Of a stretch of 64,000 bases of DNA, positions 25,389-34,821 are shown one piece after another. Each line of letters opens with the position of its first letter. Position 1 is the stretch's first letter. The position numbers and the translations under genes were made by a program. Where the stretch lies: positions 3,443,574-3,507,573 of the forward strand of contig NZ_CP060039.1 in assembly GCF_014211915.1 (NCBI RefSeq). Direction: 5' to 3'. The stretch comes from Burkholderia cenocepacia (GTDB taxonomy: Bacteria; Pseudomonadota; Gammaproteobacteria; Burkholderiales; Burkholderiaceae). Below the pieces are notes generated by a model. It was not told the origin of the DNA and did no database searches. It worked only from the letters and a program-made list of their open reading frames with translations.

Positions 25389-26580
25389 ATCACTGCGTCG
25401 CGCCGCACTCGCGCTATGCGTTGCCACATCGCCCGCCGCCTTCGCCGCCAGCCCCTGCCCCGCCGCTGACACCGCTGCACGCGCCGCGCTCGACGCGCAA
25501 CACCGCGTGCAACGCGCGCCCAACCCGGAAAGCGACGGCGCCGGCACCGTCGAGGTTTCGCCGCCTTTGCGCGACGCGCTTCGCGCCTACAAGCAAGCGC
25601 TCGTCGGCGCGATCGACGCGCGCCTCGTATGCAGCGGTGAACATGTCGAAGCGGTCGCACTGAAACGCACGCTCGCGGCAACGCTCGGCGTCCCCGCGCA
25701 GCCGGCACAGCCGAAAACCGGCGAATCGGCGTTCGGCCGCAACCCGGACGTCGACGTCACGCGCGACGGCACGTCGCGCCCGCTGCTGTTCGTACGCGCC
25801 GGCTTCGACATCGCATGCGGCGACGACAACCTGCTCACCGCGTACGCGTGGGAAAACGGTCGGTGGCAGCGCGTGCTGCGCTGGCAAGCCGACGAATACA
25901 AGGACATCGGCGACGCATACGGCGGCGGCTTCTGGTTCGGTGCGTTGCCGGGCGGACAGGTGGCGGTCGTCCACGGCACACCGTGGTGCTCGTCGCGCTG
26001 GAGCCGGTTCGGCGCGGACGTGGTCGCGCCGGCCAACGGGTCGGCCGCGCAACGCACGCTGTTCCACACCACGCACGGCTACGTGATCGACGACGATGCG
26101 ATCCGCTTCAAGGTGCGCGCCGACGGCTTCGAGCTGCGCACGACGGTCGGCTCGCTCGACGGCGACGTGATGACGCGGCCAGGTATCTTCCGCTATCGCG
26201 TCGACGGCGACACGGTGCAACGCGTGCAGCCGGCCGCCGCCAACGGCCGCGATTTCGTCGACGAGTGGCTGAAGGTGGACGACGTGCTCGCGCGCGAATG
26301 GAGCGAACCCGAGGCCGCCGGGACCGCGCTGAAAGCCCGGCAGACGTTCAACGCGGAAAGCAAGGCGCCCGATATCGGCTTCGCATACGGCCCGGTACGC
26401 GGCTGTTCCGATCGCAAGGATCGCTTCCAGGTCGAACTGGATCTGACGGGCAAGGGTGGAGAAACGGTCGCGCGGCGCTACGCGCTGATCCGCCAGGAGC
26501 GCAACGGCTTCACGATGCTCGGGCTGCGCAACGCGTCCGAGCCCGCGTGTCGCGGCGCGGATCTGATGCCGCGGCACTGA
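25381..26580 (+). CDS. Secreted cysteine-containing protein of unknown function
   Basis: This 399-residue precursor has a clear signal peptide (MNKSLRRAALALCVATSPAAFA, cleavage near residue 22). The mature part has six cysteines (SPCPA, LVCSG, IACGD, TPWCSS, GCSDR, PACRG), an even number that fits periplasmic disulfides. No known domain is recognised; SRPLLFVRAGFDIACGDDNLLTAY and GFWFGALPGGQVAVVHG are the most distinctive stretches. Its start lies inside the end of the second propeller gene, so it is probably part of the effector/immunity transcript. An accessory immunity or periplasmic role is possible but unsupported. Confidence 0.7.
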   Translation: MNKSLRRAALALCVATSPAAFAASPCPAADTAARAALDAQHRVQRAPNPESDGAGTVEVSPPLRDALRAYKQALVGAIDARLVCSGEHVEAVALKRTLAATLGVPAQPAQPKTGESAFGRNPDVDVTRDGTSRPLLFVRAGFDIACGDDNLLTAYAWENGRWQRVLRWQADEYKDIGDAYGGGFWFGALPGGQVAVVHGTPWCSSRWSRFGADVVAPANGSAAQRTLFHTTHGYVIDDDAIRFKVRADGFELRTTVGSLDGDVMTRPGIFRYRVDGDTVQRVQPAAANGRDFVDEWLKVDDVLAREWSEPEAAGTALKARQTFNAESKAPDIGFAYGPVRGCSDRKDRFQVELDLTGKGGETVARRYALIRQERNGFTMLGLRNASEPACRGADLMPRH

Positions 26581-26689
26581 GCCGTCAGCCGCGCGGCGCA
26601 GCGGTGAAATCGCGCCGGGCGGGCGACAACGACAACGACAAGTGACTGGGGCATGGCGGCACGGCGCGATCGCCCGCACCGGCCGTGCG

Positions 26690-27040
26690 TCATTCGGCGC
26701 GCCGCGGCTCGAACACGAACGGTTGCGTCAGCAAGAAGGGATTCGCCGTCGCGCCGGTCTGCACGCAGCTCGCGTGCGTCATCGCTTCGACGGCCGCGCG
26801 ATCGGCCGCCGCGTTGCGGCTGCTCGTCGTCACGGTGACGTTCTGCGCTTCGCCGGACGTCGTCATCAGCGCGCGCACGAGCACGGTCGCCGGGCGCGTG
26901 AGCGGCTTCGCGGTATCCGGATAGACCGCACGCGGAATGTGGCAGGTCAGCTTGCTTTCCTGCGACGACGACAGCATCGCGCAGCCGGAAAACAGCATCG
27001 CGATGGCGGGCAGGATCAGGTAGGTCGAGCGAATGGCCAT
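26690..27040 (-). CDS. Small lipoprotein with TonB C-terminal-like domain
   Basis: The 116-residue precursor has a type II signal with lipobox MLFSGC, making Cys 20 the probable lipidated residue. The remainder resembles the TonB C-terminal fold: RAVYPDTAKPLTRPATVLVRALMTTSGEAQNVTV corresponds to the Y-P-x-x-A, hydrophobic-strand and V-x-x-S-S pattern, followed by DRAAVEAM. Such stand-alone TonB-like lipoproteins are widespread and poorly characterised. It runs convergent to the T6SS-linked gene and is followed by a 109-bp spacer. Confidence 0.75.
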   Translation of the reverse strand: MAIRSTYLILPAIAMLFSGCAMLSSSQESKLTCHIPRAVYPDTAKPLTRPATVLVRALMTTSGEAQNVTVTTSSRNAAADRAAVEAMTHASCVQTGATANPFLLTQPFVFEPRRAE

Positions 27041-27497
27041 GGTCGAATATCGTTCTTCAGCACTGTTCTGGGCACACGCGCCGCGCAACGAAGGCCTTCC
27101 CCGCCCGCATCGCGTGTGTCGCACTGCGCCGCGGCCATCGGACCGGCGCCCCGTTACGGCCGCACGGCCGAGCGATGCCCGGCCGCGATCCTGCTCGGCG
27201 CAATCTCCGGATAACCGGGAAGTGTGCCGTATTGGCACCGCCTGCGCCCCACGCCGACGCGCACGCGAGCCCTTTCGCGCATTGTGCCCGCGCCGCCCGG
27301 TCAGCAGGCGGCAATTTGACAATGGTTGACGCGAATCGCCGCCCCTTCGATCCGAATCCGCGCGATCCGCGACGTAATCGATAGCCGATCGGCTCAGCGC
27401 GTGATGCGCCGGGCCATGTTGCGCCGACGACGTCAGCCCGCTTTCATCACGGCCAGACAAACGCCGGAATTCCCCGTTCCGGCGCGCACGACACGCG
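27041..27497. other. Intergenic region between pglL and the TonB-like lipoprotein
   Basis: I see no credible gene in these 457 bp; the open frames here are Arg/Pro-rich shadows. A hairpin near the pglL end is listed separately, and the promoter of the small lipoprotein should lie close to 27041-27120. Confidence 0.5.
27455..27484 (-). terminator. Probable terminator of pglL
   Basis: cgccggaa (27462-27469) pairs with ttccggcg (27477-27484) around a 7-nt loop. On the minus strand it is followed by tttgtct, a short, imperfect T tail. It lies just downstream of the pglL stop. Confidence 0.6.
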
Positions 27498-29276
27498 TCA
27501 ATCCGAATCGTCGTCGTCCGAGTCGTCGCCCTCGTCGGCCGGCGCTTCCCCGTATTTCGCGACGACGGCCGCCCTGAACGTCTTCAGCGCCGGCTCATCG
27601 CCGCACAGCTTGTACAACGCGGCCAGCTGTTGCGGCCAGTCCTTCAACTCCTTCGCAAACACATGCAGGCGCGCGACGGTATCGAGCGCGTCGGCTTCGC
27701 GGCCGGCCAGCGCCTGCAGCACCGCATAGCGGCGCAGCACCGTCTCGCCGGGCAGCAACGCGATCGCGCGCTCGTGCGCGGCGAGCTTGAGCGGCAGGTT
27801 GTCCGGCGAAATGGTCAGCAGCGTCGCCGCACCGTAATCGCCCCACGCGCCGAACAGCAGCGACGGCGCATCGCGATACTGCGCGGCCGGGCTGCTGCCG
27901 TAATACAGCACTTCCGCGCGCTGGTAGTCGCGCAGCACGGGCACAGCCGCCAGCACGCCGCCGAACGACAGCACCGCGAACAGCCCGAATGCCGCGCGCC
28001 CCGGCAGGACGCGCAGCGGCTTCACCTCGAGCAGCCCGATCACGAACATCGCCGGCAGCAGGAAGAACATGTATTGCTGCGGATACTCGACCAGCGCATG
28101 CATCAGCAGGATGCCGATCAGCGCGAAGCCGAACACGCGCATGCTCGACTGCGGCGCCCGCACCGTGCGCACGAACCACATGACGAGCGTGACGGCGAGC
28201 ACGCCGAGCCCGACGAGACCGGACTTCGCGAGCAGGTCGATGAAGATGTCGTGCGAGTTGTTCGCGATCTCGACGGCGCCGAGCGTGCGCACGAGCGCAA
28301 ACTGGTGCGACGGGAATTCGCCCCAGCCGACGCCGAGCAGCGGATGCTCGCGGAACATCGCGAGCCCGTACTTCCACAGCGCGAGGCGCGGCGCGATCTG
28401 CCCGGCGTCGCGCATCCGGTCGGCGGCCGACTCCGCGAGATTCAGGTGATAGTGCACGTTGGCCCAGCGCACCGCGACGTTCACCGCGATGAACGCGACC
28501 GCCAGCACGACCGGTATCAACCACGCACGCGCATTGCCCGGCGTGCGGCGCGATTCGACCCACGCCATCCAGAAGCCCGCGACGACCATCACCGCCACCT
28601 GCAGCCACGGCCCGCGCGACACCGTCAGCGCGAGACCGACCGACAGCACGAGCGACAACGCGAGCCAGGCCCACACCGCGAGCCGGCGTGTCTGGACCAG
28701 ATACAGCGCGCCCGCGAGCGCGAAGGCGATGTAGCTGGCCAGGTGGTTCGCCTGCGCCATGTTGCCGTACGGACGGCGGTCGACCGCGATGTTGTACACG
28801 ACGACGAACGGCGAGACGGCCGCTTCAAGGTGGAACAGCTGCACGATCTGGGTACCGACCGCGAACACGCCGCCCACGAGCAGCGCGCCGGCCATCATCC
28901 GCGACACGGTTTCCGCCATCCCGTCGCGCGCGAGCACGTAGCCGGCCTGCATCGCGACCAGCGCGGCCGCGAGATAACCGACCGCCAGCCAGTTCATCGA
29001 CGGCACCTTGAGCGGGATCAGCGCGACCTGCGCGATCAGCACCGCCGCAAAGCCGAGCGGGACGACGAACGCGGCCGGTGCGGCAAACGGCTCGGCCGGG
29101 CGGCCGATGCGCGCGAGCAGCACGACGGACACGCCCACCAGCAGATACAGCACCAGCGCGGAAAACTCGGAATAGAAGGTCGGGATCGGATACGTGTGAT
29201 TCGTGATCGCGTACGGCACGATCAGGGCGACAGCCAGCGCAACGAGCGACAACGAACGGGAAAAAGTAGAAGGCAT
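27498..29276 (-). CDS. pglL: PglL-type O-oligosaccharyltransferase
   Basis: This polytopic inner-membrane protein (592 aa, about a dozen hydrophobic segments up to residue 420, then a soluble tail) belongs to the Wzy_C/PglL family. The family transfers lipid-linked oligosaccharide to Ser/Thr of periplasmic proteins. The family signature is around residues 325-375: HPLLGVGWGEFP, then NNSHDIFIDLLAKSGLVGL with the conserved His. AQANHLASYIAFALAGALYL matches the PglL_A region rather than O-antigen ligase WaaL. The C-terminus is very acidic (EGDDSDDDDSD). It lies directly downstream of a type IV pilin gene, a likely substrate; Burkholderia PglL enzymes are known to be general. Confidence 0.87.
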   Translation of the reverse strand: MPSTFSRSLSLVALAVALIVPYAITNHTYPIPTFYSEFSALVLYLLVGVSVVLLARIGRPAEPFAAPAAFVVPLGFAAVLIAQVALIPLKVPSMNWLAVGYLAAALVAMQAGYVLARDGMAETVSRMMAGALLVGGVFAVGTQIVQLFHLEAAVSPFVVVYNIAVDRRPYGNMAQANHLASYIAFALAGALYLVQTRRLAVWAWLALSLVLSVGLALTVSRGPWLQVAVMVVAGFWMAWVESRRTPGNARAWLIPVVLAVAFIAVNVAVRWANVHYHLNLAESAADRMRDAGQIAPRLALWKYGLAMFREHPLLGVGWGEFPSHQFALVRTLGAVEIANNSHDIFIDLLAKSGLVGLGVLAVTLVMWFVRTVRAPQSSMRVFGFALIGILLMHALVEYPQQYMFFLLPAMFVIGLLEVKPLRVLPGRAAFGLFAVLSFGGVLAAVPVLRDYQRAEVLYYGSSPAAQYRDAPSLLFGAWGDYGAATLLTISPDNLPLKLAAHERAIALLPGETVLRRYAVLQALAGREADALDTVARLHVFAKELKDWPQQLAALYKLCGDEPALKTFRAAVVAKYGEAPADEGDDSDDDDSD

Positions 29277-29431
29277 GAGCGAACCGGATGTCAGCAACCG
29301 GCGCACTATACAAAACTTTCCCTGCTCTGTGCGGGGCCGTCGCTCCGCGAGCCGGCGCCGGGCTGCAGCCCCGCCGGCCGAAGCGGCGACCGGCAGGCCG
29401 CAGGCGCCGCCGCCCTGCTTCTCGGCCAGCC

Positions 29432-30028
29432 TTATGCGCGGCACTCCGCGGGCGCATATTTCGCGGGCAGCGTCGCGGCGTTACCCGGCAACGGCCCCGC
29501 TCCAGGCGCCGGCAGCGACGACGCGTCCTTGCCGGCCGCGAAGCATTCCCATGCAATCGCGCCCGCCTGTATCGCGCCCTTTTTGAGCGGCACGCGCGCG
29601 GTGGGCGCCTCGGCCTTATCGGGCGCGGACGGCACGAGCACCAGCGTATTGGTGCCGGCCGCGGCGACGCGGGTGGTGAAAGAAACCGTGATCTGGCCGG
29701 TGGCGCCGTCGATCGCGACCGATTCGACGTTGCGGGTACCGGCCGGCGGGCTGTAGCCGCCGTCGAGGCTCGCGCCGCTCGCGGCGTTGTCGGCGACCGC
29801 GAGCCGCGCCGACGACGCGAGCGCCAGCCCCTCGCCGACGCGCGACCGCGCGAGGTAATCCTGGTACGCGGGAATCGCATAGGCCGCGACGACCCCGACG
29901 ATAGCCAGCACGATCATCAGTTCGATCAGCGTGAAGCCGGCCAGCCGCCAGCGCGACGACGGCCGGTTCGCGTGCCGCAGATCGGCGGCAACGCGACGGA
30001 ACAGGGAAACGGAAAAGGCTTCGAACAT
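29432..30028 (-). CDS. Type IV pilin-like protein (prepilin with long leader)
   Basis: This 198-residue prepilin has its cleavage site after Gly31 in [18 protein letters not shown], with Glu at +5. That is the canonical processing and N-methylation site of type IVa pilins. The 31-residue leader is long and positively charged. The mature helix ends [14 protein letters not shown] as in PilA. Two cysteines near the C-terminus (WECFAAG and PAECRA) would close the disulfide loop. The mature protein is Ala/Ser/Thr-rich, suitable for O-glycosylation by the neighbouring PglL. A terminator sits only about 20 bp before the start, so its transcription start must overlap that element or depend on read-through. 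Confidence 0.9.
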   Translation of the reverse strand: MFEAFSVSLFRRVAADLRHANRPSSRWRLAGFTLIELMIVLAIVGVVAAYAIPAYQDYLARSRVGEGLALASSARLAVADNAASGASLDGGYSPPAGTRNVESVAIDGATGQITVSFTTRVAAAGTNTLVLVPSAPDKAEAPTARVPLKKGAIQAGAIAWECFAAGKDASSLPAPGAGPLPGNAATLPAKYAPAECRA

Positions 30029-30043
30029 GAACAGGCTCCGGAA

Positions 30044-30074
30044 ACGAAAAACGCCTGCCGATACAGGCAGGCGT
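30044..30074 (-). terminator. Terminator between terC and the pilin gene
   Basis: acgcctgcc (30051-30059) pairs with ggcaggcgt (30066-30074) around a 6-nt loop, with a TTTTT run on the minus strand. It ends the terC transcript only about 20 bp before the pilin ATG, where CCGGAG acts as the ribosome-binding site. Confidence 0.8.
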
Positions 30075-30124
30075 CTCGATCGTAGCCAGCGGGCCGCGAA
30101 GCCGGCAGTCAGCCGGATGGCCAG

Positions 30125-30829
30125 TCAGTGCGCGTGCGGCACGCTGCGGCGTTTCCTGAGCGCATAACCGATCGCGACGACGAACAGGGCGCCGACGATG
30201 CTCGCGCCGTAGACCACTTCCGGCGCATCGAGCACCGGCCAGCGGTCGCCGACCGGGTCGTTCACGATCAAGCCGCCCGCGATCCAGCCGAGCAGCCCGG
30301 CGCCGAATGCCACGACGACCGGGAAACGGTCGAGCAGCTTCAGCACCAGCGTGCTGCCCCACACGATGATCGGCACGCTGACGATGAGCCCGAAGATCAC
30401 GAGCGCGATCCGGTGCGACGGATCGGCCTGCTCGGCCGCGCCGGCGATCGCGATCACGTTGTCGAGGCTCATGACCGCGTCGGCGATCACGATCGTCTTC
30501 ACGGCGTCCCACAGCCGGTCGGCCGGCTTGATGTTGTCGTGCGCGTCGGCGGCCGGCGCCATCAGCTTGATGCCGATCCACAGCAGCAGCAGGCCGCCGC
30601 CGAGCTTCAGGAACGGCACGTCGAGCAGCGCGACCGCGAACGTGATCAGCGCGACACGCAGCAGGATCGCCCCCGCGGTGCCCCAGACGACGCCGCGCAG
30701 CCGCTGGTTCGCCGGCAGGTTGCGGCACGCAAGCGCGATCACGACCGCGTTGTCGCCGCCGAGCAGGATATCGATGATGACGATCTGGAGAATGGCGCCC
30801 CAGTGCAGCGAGGTCAGGAATTCGAGCAT
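30125..30829 (-). CDS. TerC-family integral membrane protein
   Basis: This 234-residue protein has about seven hydrophobic segments. It carries the TerC signature acidic motifs within membranes: DILLGGDNAVVIALA (about residues 20-34) and VMSLDNVIAIAGA (about 119-131). The family is tied to metal-ion handling, and several members export manganese or are linked to tellurite resistance. The last residues RKRRSVPHAH are cytoplasmic-type basic. The start MLEFLTSLHWGAILQ aligns with relatives. No tellurite operon is nearby, so a housekeeping metal role is more likely. Confidence 0.88.
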   Translation of the reverse strand: MLEFLTSLHWGAILQIVIIDILLGGDNAVVIALACRNLPANQRLRGVVWGTAGAILLRVALITFAVALLDVPFLKLGGGLLLLWIGIKLMAPAADAHDNIKPADRLWDAVKTIVIADAVMSLDNVIAIAGAAEQADPSHRIALVIFGLIVSVPIIVWGSTLVLKLLDRFPVVVAFGAGLLGWIAGGLIVNDPVGDRWPVLDAPEVVYGASIVGALFVVAIGYALRKRRSVPHAH

Positions 30830-30933
30830 AGCGGAGAGGAAAGGACAACGGCCGCCTCGCGGGCGGCCCGGTTCATCGTAGGCACATGCAGAACGCATGC
30901 CCGGTGCTTACGAATTCATTGCGGGAGCATAAC

Positions 30934-30962
30934 AAAAAACGCCGGCAAAGCCGGCGTTTTTT
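30934..30962 (-). terminator. Terminator downstream of sucD
   Basis: A 13-bp perfect stem (30934-30946 with 30950-30962) and AAA loop, with A/T runs on both sides of GCCGGC. It acts on the minus strand after sucD and could also work on the plus strand. Confidence 0.92.
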
Positions 30963-30986
30963 GCAGGACGAGCCCAATGGAAATGA

Positions 30987-31868
30987 TTACAGCGCCTTCT
31001 TCAGCAGACGGCCCATTTCCGACGGGTTGCGCGTGACGGTGATGCCGCACGCTTCCATGATTTCCAGCTTCGCTTCGGCCGTATCCGCACCGCCCGAGAT
31101 CAGCGCGCCGGCGTGGCCCATGCGCTTGCCCGGAGGCGCCGTGACGCCCGCGATGAAGCCGACGACCGGCTTCTTCATGTTGTCCTTGATCCACTCGGCG
31201 GCGTTGGCTTCGTCCGGACCGCCGATTTCGCCGATCATCACGACCGCATCCGTGTCCGGATCGTCGTTGAACATCTTCATCACGTCGATGTGCTTCAGAC
31301 CGTTGATCGGGTCGCCGCCGATACCGACTGCCGACGACTGGCCGAGGCCGAGTGCCGTCAGCTGGGCAACGGCTTCATACGTCAGCGTGCCCGAACGCGA
31401 CACGACGCCGATGCGGCCCTTGCGGTGGATGTGACCCGGCATGATGCCGATCTTCAGTTCGTCCGGCGTGATCGTGCCCGGGCAGTTCGGCCCGAGCAGC
31501 AGCGTCTTGCGGCCTTCGCGACGCATGCGGTCCTTCACTTCGATCATGTCACGGACGGGGATGCCTTCCGTGATGCAGATCGCGAGATCCAGATCGGCTT
31601 CGACCGCTTCCCAGATCGCAGCGGCTGCGCCTGCCGGCGGAACGTAGATGACCGACACGGTCGCGCCGGTTTCCGCCTTCGCTTCCTTGACGCTCGCGTA
31701 GATCGGAATGCCTTCGAAGTCTTCGCCGGCCTTCTTCGGGTTCACGCCCGCGACGAATGCTTCGCGGCCGTTTGCGTATTCACGGCAGGCGCGCGTATGG
31801 AACTGACCGGTTTTGCCGGTAATGCCCTGCGTGATGACCTTCGTGTCCTTGTTGATCAGAATCGACAT
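30987..31868 (-). CDS. sucD: Succinyl-CoA synthetase, alpha subunit
   Basis: SucD (293 aa) binds CoA and carries the phosphohistidine of succinyl-CoA synthetase in the TCA cycle. The N-terminus SILINKDTKVITQGITGKTG is the CoA-binding Rossmann region. LGPNCPG and the active-site loop GKRMGHAGALISGG (His near residue 247) are diagnostic. sucC lies 69 bp upstream on the same strand, and a strong terminator follows, defining a sucCD operon. Confidence 0.97.
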   Translation of the reverse strand: MSILINKDTKVITQGITGKTGQFHTRACREYANGREAFVAGVNPKKAGEDFEGIPIYASVKEAKAETGATVSVIYVPPAGAAAAIWEAVEADLDLAICITEGIPVRDMIEVKDRMRREGRKTLLLGPNCPGTITPDELKIGIMPGHIHRKGRIGVVSRSGTLTYEAVAQLTALGLGQSSAVGIGGDPINGLKHIDVMKMFNDDPDTDAVVMIGEIGGPDEANAAEWIKDNMKKPVVGFIAGVTAPPGKRMGHAGALISGGADTAEAKLEIMEACGITVTRNPSEMGRLLKKAL

Positions 31869-31937
31869 GTATTTTGACCTCTGTTCGATGGGCGTCGCGT
31901 GCAAACCGCGCCGCCCTACGTGTTCATTAGCGCGTGC

Positions 31938-33104
31938 TTACTTGCCTGCGGCAGCCGCGACGACCTTCTGCGCAGCCTCTTCCATGCTGTCGGCCGAGAT
32001 GATCGGCAGGCCCGAATCGGCCAGCATCTTCTTGCCGAGGTCCTCGTTCGTGCCCTTCATGCGCACGACGAGCGGCACGTTCAGGTTCACGGCCTTCGAA
32101 CCGGCGATCACGCCTTCCGCGATCACGTCGCAACGCATGATGCCGCCGAAGATGTTCACGAGGATCGCCTTCAGGTCCGGGTTCTTCAGCATCAGCTTGA
32201 ACGCTTCCGTGACCTTCTCGGTCGTCGCACCGCCGCCGACGTCCAGGAAGTTCGCCGGTTCGCCGCCGAACAGCTTGATGGTGTCCATCGTCGCCATCGC
32301 GAGGCCCGCGCCGTTCACGAGGCAGCCGATGTTGCCGTCGAGCGAGATGTACGCGAGGTCGAACTTCGACGCTTCGATTTCAGCCGGATCTTCTTCGTCC
32401 AGATCGCGGTACGCGACGATTTCCGGGTGACGGAACAGCGCGTTCGAGTCGAAGTTGAACTTCGCGTCGAGTGCGGTGACCTTGCCGTCGCCGGAGACGT
32501 TCAGCGGGTTGATTTCGGCCAGCGATGCGTCGGTTTCCCAGAATGCCTTGTACAGGCCTTGCAGGATCGCGCGCGCTTGCGGAATCGATGCGGCCGGCAC
32601 GCCGATCTTCGCGGCGAGGTCGTCGGCCTGCGCGTCCAGCAGGCCCGTCGACGGCTCGACGATGACCTTGTGGATCAGTTCCGGGTGCTTCTCGGCGACT
32701 TCTTCGATGTCCATGCCCCCTTCGCTCGAACCCATCAGCACGATCTTCTGCGAGATGCGGTCGACGACGAGGCTGACATACAGTTCCTGCTTGATGTCGG
32801 CGCCTTCTTCGATCATCAGACGGTTGACCTTCTGGCCTTCCGGACCGGTCTGGTGCGTGACGAGCTGCATGCCGAGGATCTGGTTTGCGTATTCGCGGAC
32901 CTGCTCGATCGTCTTCGCCACCTTCACGCCGCCGCCCTTGCCACGGCCACCCGCGTGAATCTGAGCCTTCACGACCCATACCGGGCCGCCGAGCTCTTCC
33001 GCCACCTTGACGGCCTCGTCAACCGAGAACGCCGGCTTGCCGCGCGGTACCGCGACTCCGAATTTCCGCAGGATTTCCTTACCCTGGTACTCGTGAATCT
33101 TCAT
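31938..33104 (-). CDS. sucC: Succinyl-CoA synthetase, beta subunit (ADP-forming type)
   Basis: SucC (388 aa) holds the nucleotide grasp domain and pairs with Suc[36 protein letters not shown] (ATP-grasp loop, about residues 44-61), and the C-terminal [18 protein letters not shown] and [18 protein letters not shown] are standard. The length is exactly typical. It is the first gene of sucCD and lies 68 bp downstream of the DUF2889 gene. Confidence 0.97.
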   Translation of the reverse strand: MKIHEYQGKEILRKFGVAVPRGKPAFSVDEAVKVAEELGGPVWVVKAQIHAGGRGKGGGVKVAKTIEQVREYANQILGMQLVTHQTGPEGQKVNRLMIEEGADIKQELYVSLVVDRISQKIVLMGSSEGGMDIEEVAEKHPELIHKVIVEPSTGLLDAQADDLAAKIGVPAASIPQARAILQGLYKAFWETDASLAEINPLNVSGDGKVTALDAKFNFDSNALFRHPEIVAYRDLDEEDPAEIEASKFDLAYISLDGNIGCLVNGAGLAMATMDTIKLFGGEPANFLDVGGGATTEKVTEAFKLMLKNPDLKAILVNIFGGIMRCDVIAEGVIAGSKAVNLNVPLVVRMKGTNEDLGKKMLADSGLPIISADSMEEAAQKVVAAAAGK

Positions 33105-33172
33105 GCGTGATTCCCTTCAGTCTGAGAGTTGGATGAAAAGTCGCTTAAGACGCTTCTTCGAATGATTTCCGT

Positions 33173-33781
33173 TCATTCCTTCGTGCTGCCTTCACCGGGC
33201 AGATCCGGCCGAATCGGGCCGTACCAGCGCGGGTAGTACTGCCGCACGACCTCACCGTCGAATCGCAACGCACGGCAGCGGCCGAGCTGGAAAGGCGGTT
33301 CGGCGTGCGCGCCGTCGTGATCCGGCCCTTCGCCGCCCTCCTCGCGCACGTTCCACACGTCACCGGCGAACGCCTGGATCGCGGCCGTCGGCAGCACGGC
33401 GCACAGTTCGGTGAGATGGGAACAGCCTGCGACGCCGGCGAGCAGCCGGTTCGCGTTGCGGCGGAAATTGCGGAAGAGATTGAGCCCGATGAGGGCCCGA
33501 TAGGCGGGCGGGGCGGATTGACAATGACCAGGATAGGGCACCCATTCCGAAGACGCTTCGGCGTCGACGACATTGAGGTCACGATCGATGGTCACGCGCA
33601 GCCAGAGTTCGTGGATCGGCAGGCCCTGGGGCCGGATGCCCGACGCAAGCGCGACATCGCGCGGCTTGTGGTCGGTCAGGCAGGCTTCGATGTCCCACAA
33701 GCCGTCGCCGCGCTCGTAGGCTTCCGCTCGGATTGCGCGTCGATGTCGCAACTGACGGGGCACGGGCTCGGATAGCGGCAT
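33173..33781 (-). CDS. DUF2889-family protein
   Basis: The 202-residue protein shows the conserved pattern of DUF2889: RRAIRAEAYERGDGLWDIEACLTDHKPRD near the N-terminus, HELWLRVTID, a central FRRNANRLLAGVAGCSHLTEL with Cys-x-His, and FQLGRCRALRFDGEVVRQYYPRW. No signal or membrane segment is seen. Biochemistry is unknown. The ATG at 33779 was chosen from domain position; the upstream frame is open but of poor coding character and no clear Shine-Dalgarno supports either start. Confidence 0.8.
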   Translation of the reverse strand: MPLSEPVPRQLRHRRAIRAEAYERGDGLWDIEACLTDHKPRDVALASGIRPQGLPIHELWLRVTIDRDLNVVDAEASSEWVPYPGHCQSAPPAYRALIGLNLFRNFRRNANRLLAGVAGCSHLTELCAVLPTAAIQAFAGDVWNVREEGGEGPDHDGAHAEPPFQLGRCRALRFDGEVVRQYYPRWYGPIRPDLPGEGSTKE

Positions 33782-33927
33782 GCTGGAGGTTGAGGCCGAA
33801 GAGGAAAACCCGTGGATTTTAGCATATTGGGTATTTGAGACAGTTTGCCGCGACGGCGGGTATTCCCGCCTGTCCGGAAGCGGTTGCAATGCAGCAAAAT
33901 CGCGCGCCACGCGCGCGACGGGGCGGC

Positions 33928-34821
33928 TCAGTCGTCGATCGGGAAATCGTCGCCGACCTTCAGCAACTTCACGATGGTCGCGCTCGAGAAGCCGCGCGCG
34001 GCCAGGAAGCGCGCCTGCTTCGCGCGTTCGGCGGGCGTTTGCGGCAGTGCACCGAATTTCTTGCGCCAGACGGCCTGCGCGCGCGTCAATTCGGTCTCGC
34101 GCAATTGGGCATTCACCTCTTCGACGAGACTGTCGCCGACCGCATGGCGCTTCAACTCGCTGACGATGCGCGCGACGCCGACACGCGACGCGCGACGATG
34201 CACGAGGCTCTCGGCGAAGCGCGCGTCGGACAGCCAGCCTTCCTGTTCCAGCGCATCGAGTACCGGTTCGATGGACTCGCCTTCGTCGACGTAGGGTGCG
34301 AGCTTGCGCGCGAGCTCCGCGCGGCTGTATTCACGCCTCGACAAATAGCCGAGCGCGCGGCCCTTCAACGACCGCGGCGGCTTCGACGACTTGCACTCGC
34401 TGGCGCCCGGCGCGTCGCTTGAAGCAGCGCCGCCGGAAGATGCGCCGAAAGACGCACCGGCTGCGCGGCGTGTGCGGCGCGGATGCTGGCTGCTGCGCGT
34501 ATAGACATCTTCCGTCGCGGGCGCACCGGCTGTGCGATCGCCCGGGGCACGATCGCCCGGGAAGCGGACACCGGACACGCGACGGCGGGAGCGATCATGC
34601 GCATCGAACGACTCATCGTCGTCGAACGGATCGTCCGGTGCGGCAATCTCAAATGAAACGAGGGCATCGTCGGATGCCCTCGTCGCGGTGCGGTTCGCGG
34701 CGTTGCCGCCTGAGTCCCGCCGGTCGGCGCCCGAGGAACCGGCTCGCCGGCCGGAGCGACCCGCCGTTTCGGGCACGTCGCTCTCCTCCGGCTCGCCAGC
34801 CTGACCTCGGCGCCCAACCAT
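33928..34821 (-). CDS. recX: RecA regulatory protein RecX with long N-terminal extension
   Basis: RecX modulates RecA filaments. The genuine RecX region is the last 150 residues: SLKGRALGYLSRREYSRAELARKL, LEQEGWLSDARFAESLVHRR, SRVGVARIVSELKRHAV and the final FLAARGFSSATIVKLL, the three-helix repeats of the family. Ahead of this is an unusual extension of about 145 residues, Arg/Ser/Gly/Ala/Asp-rich and probably disordered. The start is fixed by overlap with the recA stop (TAATG), so translation is coupled and the extension should really be made, unless an internal start is also used. Typical RecX proteins are about half this length. Confidence 0.9.
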   Translation of the reverse strand: MVGRRGQAGEPEESDVPETAGRSGRRAGSSGADRRDSGGNAANRTATRASDDALVSFEIAAPDDPFDDDESFDAHDRSRRRVSGVRFPGDRAPGDRTAGAPATEDVYTRSSQHPRRTRRAAGASFGASSGGAASSDAPGASECKSSKPPRSLKGRALGYLSRREYSRAELARKLAPYVDEGESIEPVLDALEQEGWLSDARFAESLVHRRASRVGVARIVSELKRHAVGDSLVEEVNAQLRETELTRAQAVWRKKFGALPQTPAERAKQARFLAARGFSSATIVKLLKVGDDFPIDD

